From NCBI RefSeq assembly GCF_001425055.1, contig NZ_LMDK01000016.1, forward strand, positions 900,773-964,772: a stretch of DNA of 64,000 bases, written 5' to 3'. Both the position numbers and the translations under genes were made by a program. The DNA is from Pelomonas sp. Root1237 (GTDB lineage Bacteria > Pseudomonadota > Gammaproteobacteria > Burkholderiales > Burkholderiaceae_C). Below the pieces are notes generated by a model. The model did not search any database. It was not told where the DNA came from and worked only from the letters and a program-made list of their open reading frames with translations. Below are positions 48,654-57,179 of this stretch, piece by piece (position 1 is the stretch's first letter; each line of letters opens with the position of its first letter).

Positions 48654-48724
48654 CCCTTCCACCGAGCGGACGTCTTCCAACGCGCTTCGCACGCTTCCAG
48701 CCGCCGCTCATGTTCAACGTTGAA
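48649..48724 (+). other. attC-like integron recombination site
   Basis: Starts GGCTAACCCTTCCACCGAGC and ends GCCGCTCATGTTCAACGTTG, then AAC. This follows the plan of Xanthomonas/Pseudomonas-type attC sites (AACCCTTCCAxCGAGxGGAC at the left, CTCATGTxxAACGTT at the right). GAGCGG pairs with CCGCTC. The left AAC contains the upstream gene's stop and the right end is a GTTGAAC heptamer. The inner stem is weak. Supported by sequence pattern only. Confidence 0.6.
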
Positions 48725-49010
48725 CGGCAGCTTTCTGGCTGTTCACTTCACCAAGGCCGACTTCCGCTCTCGGTCGGGATCACCCGTTCGACCCGTCAGG
48801 CAGCAGACATTCGTCGCGGGTTGGCGCGGTGAGCGGCGGCCAGGCCGCCTGGGTGGCTGCTTCACCCGCGACAGCGGTCATCACAGGTGGCAAGTCGACA
48901 GGTGAGCCGATGACGGCTTCGTGGCCTGGACCGAGAAGCCGGCTACTGGCCGCGAAAGACGGCAGTCGCTGCAAAGCGGTCTCTGAGCAGCCGCCACGAG
49001 CCACACCCGC
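48725..49010. other. Spacer between the integron-like cassette and the regulator gene
   Basis: 286 bases in which I see no gene, RNA or clear repeat. GC rises again toward the downstream regulator, so this is where acquired DNA meets chromosome. Confidence 0.5.
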
Positions 49011-51500
49011 CTACCGTCGCAACACCAACCCCTCCACCGCCTCATCCCCCAACGCCCTCCCCTCCGCCTCCAGCGCCGCGGTGATGTCGCTGCCCAGCAA
49101 GGCCCGGCCGGCGTCCAGCGCGCCGTCCAACGCGCGAAGTTCCAGTGAGTCCAGCGTCGTGTCGTTGGCCGTCCAGCGCGTACGCGCATGACCGGCGAGG
49201 CGGCAGGCGGCTTCGATGCGGCCGTGGGCCACCAGCAGCGGCAGGATGCCGAGCCAGGCCACCGTCGTGCCGAAGCGCCGCTGTGCGGCCAGGGACCGCG
49301 GCAGCAGGGCCTGCGCCTCGTCAAGCCGGCCCAGGCCGATGAGGGCTTCGACGAGGGCGTTCAGCACCCAGGGCAGGCTGCCGTTGCTGCCACTGCCGTC
49401 TGCATCCAGCACCTCCAGCAGGGCGCGGGTGCGCGTGGCGCCTTCCTCGAAGCGGCCCAGGCGCACCAGCGTCAGGCAGATGTTGTTCTCGGCCACCTGC
49501 ACACGCTGTGACTGGCCGAGTTCGCGGGCGGCGAGCTGCTCGCGCTCCATGCAGGCGAGCAGTTCGGCGGTGTCGCGGCGCAGGCGGGCCACCACGGCCA
49601 GCGCGCCGTTCAGGCGCAGCCGCGTCGGGGCCGAGTCGTCGCCCGCGGCCAGCTCGCGCAGCAGCGTGCAGGCCTCGTCCAGCTCGGGCGCGTCCTCGGT
49701 GAAGGCGCGCACCCAGTGGGCCGCGGCGATGAGCAGTTCGGCGGGGTTGCCCAGCGGCCGCCAGAGGTCGACGGCCTTGCGCGAGACCGGCACGGCGCGC
49801 GGGTCGCTGCGGATGAGCAGCAGGTAGCCGAGCATGGACCACCACAGCGCCTGCACCTGCGGTGGCACCGCCTCGCCGCGGGCCTCCATCGCGGGCAGCA
49901 GCGACAGCATCCACTCCGTCACCTCGTGGCGCCAGACGGTGAACACCATCACCCGCGCGGCGCGGGCGCCGATCTGGGCGGCGGTAGCGAGGTCGTGCTC
50001 GCGCGCCCACAGGAAGGCCTCGCGGACGTTCTGCATGTCGGCCAGCCACAGCGCCGCATCGTCGCTGGGTGCAATCAGCGCCAGCACGGCCACGGCATGC
50101 CGGCGGCGTGCGGAATGGCCGTCGGCGTCGCCGAGCCGGGCCAGCGCATGGGCTCGCATCGTCTCCAGCAGGCGGTAGCGCGGCGGGTCCTGGTTGTCGA
50201 GGCTGACCAGCGAGCGCTCCACCAGCGTGGCCAGGCCGTCGACGACGTCCCAGCGGCTGGTGTGCTCGTCGCTGCTGAGCGTGACGGCCAGGTCCAGCGT
50301 GAAGCCGCCGGCGAACACGCCCAGCGCGCGATAGAGGCGCTGCTCGGCCGGCTCCAGCAGGCCGTGGCTCCAGTCCAGCGCGTCGAGCAGGTTGCGGTGG
50401 CGGGCCGATGAATCGCGCCGGCCACGGGACAGCAGCGCGAAGCGCTCGGCCAGCGCGTCGTGCACGGCCTGCAGGCCCATCAGCGGCACGCGCGCGGCGG
50501 CCAGTTCCAGCGCCAGCGGCAGGCCGTCAAGCTGCCGGCACAGCGCGGCGAGCAGCGGGAGCGACCTGGCGGACACGTCGAAGCGTGCGTCCACCGCGCG
50601 GATGCGGGCCACCAGCAGCGCCAGCGCGCCCTCGCGGGGGTCGGGGCCGTCGACGCCCTCGGCCACGGGCAGCGGCTCCAGGCGCAGCAGGCGTTCGCCG
50701 GCCACGCCCAGCGGCAGCTGGCTGGTGACGAGCAGGCGCAGCCGGGGCAGCGTGGCCAGCTGGGCGGCCCACTCGGCGCAGACCGCGGCGAGGTGCTCGG
50801 CGTTGTCCAGCACCAGCAGCAGGTCGACGTCGGCCGGGATCAGGTTGAGCAGCTGGGGCAGCGCCTCGCCCGGGCTCAGCTGGCCGCCGAAGGCACGGAC
50901 GATGCCATCGGGTAGTTGTGCGGGCAGCGTCAGCGGCGCCAGGTCGACCCAGGCACTGCGGCCCGGCCAGCGCGCCAGCGCCTCGCGCGCCAGGCTGCTC
51001 TTGCCCACGCCGGGGCTGCCGACGACGCTCACGCAGCCGGGCGCGGCGAGCGCCTGGCGCAGGCGGGCCAGGTCGGCGTCGCGGCCGAACAGCGTGGTCG
51101 TGTCGGACGCGGGCGGCGGCGCGGCGGCGGCCTGTGCCTCGTCGTGCCGCGCGGCGGTGAAGCGGTAGCCGCGCCCGGGCACGGTGGCGATGGCGTCCTC
51201 GCCCAGCAGGCGGCGCAGCGCGTTGACCTGCACGCGCAAGTTGCCCTCTTCCACCACCAGCCCGGGCCAGACGCGCTCGATCAGCTCGGCCTTGGTGAAC
51301 AGATCGGCGGGGCGGGCGGCCAACGTAAGCAGCAGGTCCAGCGCGCGGCCGCCCAGGGCCGAGGGCTCGCCGTCCACCAGCAGCCGGTACTCCGCCGGGC
51401 GCAGCTCGAAGCGGCCGCCCGGGCCGAAGCGCAGCGGCTGGGTCGGCGGGTGGGCGGGTTCGGTGGCAGGCAAGGCGGCTCCGGTGATTGCGCCGGGCAC
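49011..51500 (-). CDS. Winged-helix/ATPase/TPR transcriptional regulator (AfsR-like)
   Basis: 829 residues. Residues 20-110 are an OmpR-type winged helix (YRLLVDGEPSALGGRALDLL, then VRVQVNALRRLLG, GRGYRF). An NB-ARC-type ATPase follows with P-loop VVGSPGVGKSSLAREAL near 168 and Walker-B-like DLLLVLDNAEHL. Helical TPR-like repeats fill the C-terminal 400 residues. Such one-component regulators sense by the repeats and switch by ATP. The start is a GTG at 51500; no better codon was found. It is divergent from the hemerythrin-like gene, 92 bases apart. A paralogue is at 57180. Confidence 0.88.
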   Translation of the reverse strand: MPGAITGAALPATEPAHPPTQPLRFGPGGRFELRPAEYRLLVDGEPSALGGRALDLLLTLAARPADLFTKAELIERVWPGLVVEEGNLRVQVNALRRLLGEDAIATVPGRGYRFTAARHDEAQAAAAPPPASDTTTLFGRDADLARLRQALAAPGCVSVVGSPGVGKSSLAREALARWPGRSAWVDLAPLTLPAQLPDGIVRAFGGQLSPGEALPQLLNLIPADVDLLLVLDNAEHLAAVCAEWAAQLATLPRLRLLVTSQLPLGVAGERLLRLEPLPVAEGVDGPDPREGALALLVARIRAVDARFDVSARSLPLLAALCRQLDGLPLALELAAARVPLMGLQAVHDALAERFALLSRGRRDSSARHRNLLDALDWSHGLLEPAEQRLYRALGVFAGGFTLDLAVTLSSDEHTSRWDVVDGLATLVERSLVSLDNQDPPRYRLLETMRAHALARLGDADGHSARRRHAVAVLALIAPSDDAALWLADMQNVREAFLWAREHDLATAAQIGARAARVMVFTVWRHEVTEWMLSLLPAMEARGEAVPPQVQALWWSMLGYLLLIRSDPRAVPVSRKAVDLWRPLGNPAELLIAAAHWVRAFTEDAPELDEACTLLRELAAGDDSAPTRLRLNGALAVVARLRRDTAELLACMEREQLAARELGQSQRVQVAENNICLTLVRLGRFEEGATRTRALLEVLDADGSGSNGSLPWVLNALVEALIGLGRLDEAQALLPRSLAAQRRFGTTVAWLGILPLLVAHGRIEAACRLAGHARTRWTANDTTLDSLELRALDGALDAGRALLGSDITAALEAEGRALGDEAVEGLVLRR

Positions 51501-51592
51501 TGTAAGGCCGCGGGTTTAACAACGTTGAACAACCATCGAACCGCGCCTGCCGCGAGCATTCGTCCCACAGCAACACGCCACCAGGAGCCGCA

Positions 51593-52285
51593 ATGACCGA
51601 ACCCGAAGTCTCCGTTCCCGCCATCATGCGCAACTACCACGAGGTGCTGCGCAACGACCTGGCCAAGGTGCTGGCGCCGCTGGCCGAGCGCGGCGACCTG
51701 GGCGGTTTCGCGCCGGCCTGGGCCGCATATGTCGACGCCATCGCCGTGCATGCGGCCATGGAAGACGGCGTGGAGGGCGCGGGCGGCGGCATCACGTCGA
51801 TGCTGGACCTGCATTTCGACGGCGCTGCAAACGCAGCGATGTTCCGCGCCGAGCATGTCGACGAGCACGAACTGCAGGCCGCCGTGACGCGTGCCATCCC
51901 GCTGGGCGTCGGCGCGCTGCGCGATGCCTTCGCCGCCTACCGCGGCTGTGCCGAGGCGCACCTGCTGCACGAGGAGGACATCATGATGCCCCTCGTTAAC
52001 CGCCTGCCCAAGGAAGGCAAGGCCGCCCTCTTCGCCCAGTGGTGCGTGTCGGCCGGCATCGCCCACGGCGGCTTCGACCACCTCGTGACCCACGGCGTCG
52101 CGTCACTGGCCGCGTTCGGCAGCACCAAGAACTCACCCGTCGGCGCCACGCGCGTGTTCGTGCACTCGCTCAAGACCGTCTGCACCCCCGAGCAGTGGGC
52201 GCGCTACGGCCCGATCGCCCGCCGCGCGATCCCGCCCGAGGTCTGGGCGGGCGTGCTGGCCGAAGTCCCGAGCCTGGCCGCCTGA
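51593..52285 (+). CDS. Hemerythrin-like HHE domain protein
   Basis: 230 residues, all-helical. Candidate di-iron ligands are in HAAMEDG, HVDEHEL and HLLHEEDIMMPLV, with further His in CVSAGIAHGGFDHLVTHG. Such proteins bind O2, NO or act in iron and oxidative stress. AGGAG lies 6 bases before the ATG. It diverges from the AfsR-like regulator and is followed 150 bases later by a peroxiredoxin gene, with repeat element copy 2 between them, so a stress role is likely. Confidence 0.82.
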   Translation: MTEPEVSVPAIMRNYHEVLRNDLAKVLAPLAERGDLGGFAPAWAAYVDAIAVHAAMEDGVEGAGGGITSMLDLHFDGAANAAMFRAEHVDEHELQAAVTRAIPLGVGALRDAFAAYRGCAEAHLLHEEDIMMPLVNRLPKEGKAALFAQWCVSAGIAHGGFDHLVTHGVASLAAFGSTKNSPVGATRVFVHSLKTVCTPEQWARYGPIARRAIPPEVWAGVLAEVPSLAA

Positions 52286-52289
52286 TTTC

Positions 52290-52329
52290 CATAGACCTGT
52301 TTCGATCAAGCTCATGCGGAACAGGCCCT
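52290..52329 (+). terminator. Imperfect hairpin after the hemerythrin-like gene
   Basis: CCTGTTTCG pairs with CGGAACAGG (nine pairs, one G-T) just after the stop at 52285. It has no T-run but sits where a terminator would. Its ends (CCTGTT / AACAGGCCC) resemble the ends of the repeat-element family, so it may be a decayed copy. Confidence 0.4.
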
Positions 52330-52347
52330 TGCTTCCTTCCTATCATG

Positions 52348-52404
52348 GGGCCTGCTAACACTGCGGCAATGGGCCGCGAATTGCCGCAGTGTTAGCAGGC
52401 CCCA
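52348..52404. repeat. Structured inverted-repeat element, short form (copy 2)
   Basis: 57 bases forming one perfect hairpin. The 24-nt arms begin GGGGCCTGCTAACACTGCGG and are exact reverse complements; the 9-base loop is GGGCCGCGA. The left arm plus loop match the ends of copies 1 and 3 (GGGCCTG, then GGCAATGGGCCGCG), but the middle block AACACTGC is different. It looks like a long element with the interior deleted. It lies in the leader of the peroxiredoxin gene. Confidence 0.8.
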
Positions 52405-52434
52405 CCCCCACCCAAGCCCCCAACGGAGACCACC

Positions 52435-53094
52435 ATGTCCCTGCGCATCAACGACATCGCCCCCGACTTCACCGCCCAGACCACGCAAGGCGAGATCAAG
52501 TTCCACGACTGGATCGGCGACAAGTGGGCCGTGCTGTTCTCCCACCCCAAGGACTTCACGCCGGTGTGCACGACCGAGCTGGGCTATATGGCCAAGATCG
52601 AACCCGAATTCACCAAGCGCAATGCCAAGCTGATCGGCCTGTCGGTGGACCCGGTCGACAACCACCACCGCTGGGCCGCCGACATCGAGGAGACCCAGGG
52701 CCATCTGCCCAAGTACCCCATGATCGGCGACAGCGACCTGGCCGTCGCCAAGCTCTACAACATGCTGCCGGCCGATACCGAAGGCACCTCCGAGGGCCGC
52801 ACGGCGGCCACCAATGCCACCGTGCGCTCGGTCTTCATCGTCGGCCCGGACAAGCGCATCAAGCTGATGCTGACCTACCCGATGACCACCGGCCGCAACT
52901 TCGACGAGATCCTGCGCGTGCTGGACAGCATGCAGCTGACCGCCAAGCACAAGGTCGCCACGCCGGTGAACTGGAAGCAGGGCGACGACGTCATCATTGC
53001 CGGCTCGGTAAGCGACGAGGACGCCAAGACGCTGTTCCCGGCCGGCTGGAAGGCGCCCAAGCCCTATCTGCGCATCACCAAGCAGCCCACCTGA
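52435..53094 (+). CDS. 1-Cys peroxiredoxin (AhpC/TSA, Prx6 type)
   Basis: 219 residues. PKDFTPVCTTELGYMAK holds the peroxidatic Cys (PVCT) near residue 47. The C-terminal part lacks a second conserved Cys of 2-Cys enzymes and has the longer Prx6-type domain (VATPVNWKQGDDVIIAGSVS). It reduces hydroperoxides in the cytosol. It follows repeat-element copy 2, and GGAGA lies near 52425. Its last 31 bases overlap the convergent kinase gene. Confidence 0.95.
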   Translation: MSLRINDIAPDFTAQTTQGEIKFHDWIGDKWAVLFSHPKDFTPVCTTELGYMAKIEPEFTKRNAKLIGLSVDPVDNHHRWAADIEETQGHLPKYPMIGDSDLAVAKLYNMLPADTEGTSEGRTAATNATVRSVFIVGPDKRIKLMLTYPMTTGRNFDEILRVLDSMQLTAKHKVATPVNWKQGDDVIIAGSVSDEDAKTLFPAGWKAPKPYLRITKQPT

Positions 53095-55841
53095 GACCCG
53101 CACGCCTGGGCTTCCAGGCGGTGCAGCGGCGCGCTGTAGTAGGGGCTGACACCCGGTTGGGTGGCCAGCGCCGTGCGGGCCAGCGCGGCCCAGCGCGCGG
53201 CCTGGTCGCGGTCGCCAGCGCGCCAGGCGCACAGCGCGGCCACGCCGTGCAAGCGCGCGATCTGCGGCGCGGCCGGGTGGTGCGGCAGGCTCAACGCGGC
53301 GAAGAAGGCGCGCATGCGGGCCAAGCCGGCGCGGGCGTCCGGCTGCAGGCACTGGCCTTCAGCGCGCAGCAGCTCAGGCCCGGTGGCGAAGCCGGCCGTC
53401 AGCATGGCGTCCTGCGGCTTGACATCGTGGCGCGACGCCAGCGCCAGCGCCTGGCGGGCCAGCGCCGCGTCGCCACTGTCGACAAGGACGCGGGCGCGGG
53501 CCTCGCGCAGCACCTCTTCGTACCAGGCCGGGTCGTGCCCTGCGCCGCGCAGCGCTTCGGGCGCCGGCGCTTCGTCAAGAAAACGCAGCGCGCCGGCCAT
53601 CTCACCCGCCATGCTGGCGTTCAGCGCCTGCTTGCGGATATCTCCGGCCAGCAGCGGATGCAGGCCCTTGCCGGCCACTACACGGGCCTGGCGGCGCAGC
53701 GCAAAGCGCTGGGCCGCCAACTCGTGCTGCCCGCGCTCCATGGCTGCATCGCCGGCACGGCCGTGCGCAATGGTCAGTTCGACCGGGCGGTGCAGCAGCC
53801 GCAGGCGCTGCGTGTAGTCGGCCTCCACCAGCGGCGCGCCCTGCGCCACATCGCCCCAGCTCAACAGCAGGTTGCCCAGATGCCCCTGCACCTGGGCGAG
53901 CAGCAGCGGCGGCACACCGTCGCCCAGGGCGCGCAGCCGTTGCAGGCAGGCCTCAAGCTCGGCGCGCACGCGCTCGAAAGGCAGCGACAGCGTCGTCGCA
54001 TACATGGCCGACCAGACGTTGGCCGCGCCGACCTCCGCGCGCACCGCGTACAGGCCACCGCGCTCGCGCAGCGTGGCCAGAGCCGGCGCGAGCAGGGCCA
54101 GGGCGTCGTCGTGCCGACCCTGCTGGGCGGCCCAACGCGCGCCACGCAGGCCGGCCTCAGCGGCAGCCAGCGCGTCCTCGCCTGCAGCGGCGGCGCGGAA
54201 CTCAACCAGGGCCTCGGGCTCATGGCCACGGCGGTTCAGCAGCTCGCCGCGCAGCAAGTGGCGCCACGCCTGCCCGGCGGCATCGGCTGGCGCGGGCAGG
54301 CGCGCCAGCAACGTCTCGGCCTCGTCCATGCGACCCAGATCGACGAGGGCACGCGCCTTCAACAGGCCGGTGTCCACGTCGCCGGGCGTGTCGGGCAGGG
54401 CCGCCAGCACCTCGTCCGGCCGCCCGGCGTCAAGCCGCGCACGCCCCAGGCGCTGCGCAGCCGCGCGTGTCTCGTCGGCCGGCGCGGCCTGGGCACGCAG
54501 CGAGGCCAGTTCACGCTCCCGCAGGTTGACGGCCAGTGGCGCGGCCCCCATGGTTTCGTAGGCATCGCCCAGCACGCGGTAGAGCCGGGCCCGCTGGGCG
54601 GGATCGCCGGCAAAGCGTTGCTCAATCAGCTGCGCACCGCGCTCCAGCAGCGGCACTTCGCCGTCACCGTGAGGATGACGGGCCTGCGGCTCGGCGCCAA
54701 AGCGGAACATCTCGGCGACGAACGTCGTGGCCACGTTCTCGCGCTCGGCGGCCTGAGCAGCGCGCTGGCGCTGGCCAGCCAATTGCACGGCCAGGGCGCC
54801 AACCACAACCAGCACGCCGCCAGCCAGCATCGCGGCACGACGGCGACGACGCAGCAACAGGCCCAACCGCCGCAGCGGCGCCGCAGGGCGCGCCTGCACC
54901 GGCTCCTGACGCAGCCAACGCTCGACCTCGTCGGCAAGCGCGTCGGCGCTGGCGTAGCGCCGGCCCGGCTCCGTCGCGCAGGCGCGGGCGACGACAGCGG
55001 CCAGGTCGGCATCGCCCGCCTCTGCCACCAACTCGCCCAGCATGACGCCCAGTGCATAGACGTCGACTTGCACGCTCAGCTCACCGCCCAGCAGCAACTC
55101 GGGCGCCGCGTAACGCGGCGTGCAGGCCGGCGGCGGCGCGCCCGGGCCGACGACGCCCAGCACGGCGGCGATACCGAAGTCCAGCAGATGCGGCCGGCCC
55201 TCGGCGTCGACCAGCACATTGGCCGGCTTCAGATCGCGATGCAGCACCAGGCGGCCATGGGCATACGCCAGCGTGCGGGCGATCGTCACGAACAGGCGCA
55301 GCCGCGCCGGCAGCGCCAGTCCGGCGGCCGCCTCGTCCAACGGCCGCCCCTCGACGTAGGCAATGGCCAGATACGGCCGCGGCTGGCCGTCGGGGCCGGG
55401 CTCCAGGCCGGCGTCGTACAAACGCGCGATGCGCGGGTGCTCCAGGCGGGCGACGAGACCGGTCTCCCGGGCAAAGGCCTCGCCGTCAGCCCAGTGCCCG
55501 CGAGGCAATTTCAGCGCCACCTGGCGCTCGAACAGGCCGTCAGCCCGATCGGCCAGCCACACCTCGCCCATGCCGCCGCGGCCCAGCGGGCGCAGCAGCC
55601 GATAGGGCCCGACACGCTCGCCCGCCCGCAGAGCGAGCGGTTCTGCCAGGCCTGGCAGCGCGGCGAGGAAGCCCTCGTGCTCCCCGGCGTCATGGCGATC
55701 CAACATCTGCGCCAAACGCTCGCGCAGCGCCCCCAGGGGCAGCGCCGCCAGCCAGGCCGGGCGCGCCGCGGGCGCCAGTTCCAGGCCCTCGTCCAGCAGT
55801 TGGCTCAGCGTGCGCAGCTCGTCGAAGGACATCGCAGTCAT
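53064..55841 (-). CDS. Serine/threonine protein kinase with TPR-like C-terminal region
   Basis: 925 residues. A Hanks-type kinase domain covers about 70-310: GRGGMGEVWLADR (P-loop), VALKLPRG (Lys), LHRDLKPANVLVD (catalytic loop), LLDFGIAAVLG (DFG) and ELLLGGELSVQVDVYALGVM. One membrane helix (AAMLAGGVLVVVGALAVQLA) is near 335-355. The 550-residue C-terminal part is helical and repeat-like (TPR or similar), the sensor side if it is outside. This architecture is common in Burkholderiales and myxobacteria. An ATG at 55832 is an alternative start. Its 3' end runs 31 bases into the peroxiredoxin gene. Confidence 0.9.
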   Translation of the reverse strand: MTAMSFDELRTLSQLLDEGLELAPAARPAWLAALPLGALRERLAQMLDRHDAGEHEGFLAALPGLAEPLALRAGERVGPYRLLRPLGRGGMGEVWLADRADGLFERQVALKLPRGHWADGEAFARETGLVARLEHPRIARLYDAGLEPGPDGQPRPYLAIAYVEGRPLDEAAAGLALPARLRLFVTIARTLAYAHGRLVLHRDLKPANVLVDAEGRPHLLDFGIAAVLGVVGPGAPPPACTPRYAAPELLLGGELSVQVDVYALGVMLGELVAEAGDADLAAVVARACATEPGRRYASADALADEVERWLRQEPVQARPAAPLRRLGLLLRRRRRAAMLAGGVLVVVGALAVQLAGQRQRAAQAAERENVATTFVAEMFRFGAEPQARHPHGDGEVPLLERGAQLIEQRFAGDPAQRARLYRVLGDAYETMGAAPLAVNLRERELASLRAQAAPADETRAAAQRLGRARLDAGRPDEVLAALPDTPGDVDTGLLKARALVDLGRMDEAETLLARLPAPADAAGQAWRHLLRGELLNRRGHEPEALVEFRAAAAGEDALAAAEAGLRGARWAAQQGRHDDALALLAPALATLRERGGLYAVRAEVGAANVWSAMYATTLSLPFERVRAELEACLQRLRALGDGVPPLLLAQVQGHLGNLLLSWGDVAQGAPLVEADYTQRLRLLHRPVELTIAHGRAGDAAMERGQHELAAQRFALRRQARVVAGKGLHPLLAGDIRKQALNASMAGEMAGALRFLDEAPAPEALRGAGHDPAWYEEVLREARARVLVDSGDAALARQALALASRHDVKPQDAMLTAGFATGPELLRAEGQCLQPDARAGLARMRAFFAALSLPHHPAAPQIARLHGVAALCAWRAGDRDQAARWAALARTALATQPGVSPYYSAPLHRLEAQACGSQVGCLVMRR

Positions 55842-55922
55842 GCGCCGCAGTTTGCGGTCGGCAGGCCGCCCGTGCCGTCCCCAACTCGGTGGACAGCGGG
55901 CAGCCTGGCCTGCGCCGTTGCG

Positions 55923-56012
55923 TCAGACCGCCGTCATGACCGGGTCGATGAGGCGGCGCACGCCCGCAACCAGGACCTGTGCCGCTGTAGGTGCAGGCCT
56001 GCACAGGCGCAT
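55923..56012 (-). pseudogene. Remnant of a DUF4242-type gene
   Basis: The last residues of this minus-strand frame read QVLVAGVRRLIDPVMTAV and stop, against QVSQVRRIIDPVTAEV at the end of the intact DUF4242 protein at 56787-57062. The rest of the domain is missing upstream. I read it as a broken duplicate, one on each side of the DUF899 gene. Confidence 0.5.
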
Positions 56013-56084
56013 GGCCGAGACCGATGTCGCCGGCGGAGCGGGCCGGACAACATCAGCCTGTTGCACAGTTGCAGGAGACACCGC

Positions 56085-56783
56085 ATGCCTGACCTGACCT
56101 CCGCCACCGAACTGGCCTCCCGGGCCAAGACACCCTTTCCCGGCGCCTCCGCCGAGTACGAGCAGGCCCGCAAGGCCCTGCTCGCCGAGGAGATCGAGTT
56201 CCGCCGCCACATGACGCGCCTGACCGAGCAGCGGCGCGCGCTGCCACCCGGGCCGGTCATCGCCAAACCCTACAAGTTCAAGGACGAGCAGGCCTTCGAC
56301 GTCAGCCTGCTCGAGCTGTTCGGCGACAAGGACACGCTGGTAACCTACTTCTGGATGTACGGTCCGCAACGCGAGCGCCCCTGCCCGATGTGCACCAACT
56401 GGCTGGGCGCCGTCAACGGCAATGCCGCCGACATCAAGCAGCGCGTGGCGCTGAAGATCCTCGGCCGCTCGCCGGTCGAGCGGCAATACGCCTTCGCCCA
56501 AGAGCGCGGCTGGCGCGATCTCAACTTCGTGCAGACCGTCGGCGACGACTACGCCAAGGATCTTGGCATCCTGCAGCCCGACGGCAGCGAGTACCCGGCC
56601 CTCGTGGTGTTCAGGCGCGACGGCGAGCAGGTCAGGTTGTTCTGGGCCAGCGAGATGACCAAGGCCATGGGCGACCCCGGCCAGGACCCGCGCGATGCGC
56701 CGGACGTCGCCTCGCTGTGGTCCGTGCTGGACCTCACGCCCGAGGGGCGGGGCACCGATTGGTACCCCAAGCTCCAATACTGA
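56085..56783 (+). CDS. DUF899 thioredoxin-like protein
   Basis: 232 residues. FWMYGPQRERPCPMCTNWLG is the DUF899 signature with the CPMC pair in a thioredoxin-like fold. LVVFRRDGEQVRLFWASEM and GRGTDWYPKLQY follow. Members are predicted dithiol proteins of unknown substrate. AGGAGA lies 7 bases before the ATG at 56085. It is convergent with the DUF4242 gene (3 bases apart), and a remnant of a second DUF4242 gene lies just upstream. Confidence 0.85.
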   Translation: MPDLTSATELASRAKTPFPGASAEYEQARKALLAEEIEFRRHMTRLTEQRRALPPGPVIAKPYKFKDEQAFDVSLLELFGDKDTLVTYFWMYGPQRERPCPMCTNWLGAVNGNAADIKQRVALKILGRSPVERQYAFAQERGWRDLNFVQTVGDDYAKDLGILQPDGSEYPALVVFRRDGEQVRLFWASEMTKAMGDPGQDPRDAPDVASLWSVLDLTPEGRGTDWYPKLQY

Positions 56784-56786
56784 AGC

Positions 56787-57062
56787 TCAGACCTCGGCCG
56801 TCACCGGGTCGATGATGCGGCGCACCTGGCTGACCTGGTCCGCCGGGAAGCCGCCTAGCCGCGCATGCTCACGCACCTTGGCCTCGTCTGGCGCGTTGTA
56901 GACGCAGTAGATCTTGTCGTCGGTCACGTAGCTGTGCACCCACTGGATGCTGGGGCCCAGGTCGCGCAGCACGCCGCAGGACGTGGCGGAAATGCCTTGC
57001 AACTGCTCGGCCGTGAGCTGACCGGCGCCGGGGATGTTTCTTTCGATGACGTACTTGGGCAT
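56787..57062 (-). CDS. DUF4242 protein
   Basis: 91 residues. The start YVIERNIPGAGQLTAEQLQG and end VSQVRRIIDPVTAEV are typical. The fold is ferredoxin-like, the function unknown; members are often near nickel-responsive or stress genes. AGGAG lies before the ATG. It is divergent from the AfsR-like regulator at 57180 across 117 bases, in the same layout as the first regulator and its hemerythrin-like neighbour. Confidence 0.85.
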   Translation of the reverse strand: MPKYVIERNIPGAGQLTAEQLQGISATSCGVLRDLGPSIQWVHSYVTDDKIYCVYNAPDEAKVREHARLGGFPADQVSQVRRIIDPVTAEV

Positions 57063-57179
57063 GGAGAACTCCTGTTGAAGCGGGCCTGCCGGAAGTCGAC
57101 CGGCCTGACGCCATCCTCTTTCCAGGGAGTGGGCGACGTCCTTTAGCCGGCTTGAAATCTGGCTAAATTCGACCCTTCG

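Noticed and set aside
52389-56783. A single 1464-codon frame covering the peroxiredoxin, kinase and DUF899 region
   Set aside because: Only the last 232 codons (DUF899) are protein-like; the rest is out of frame with the peroxiredoxin gene and antisense to the kinase.
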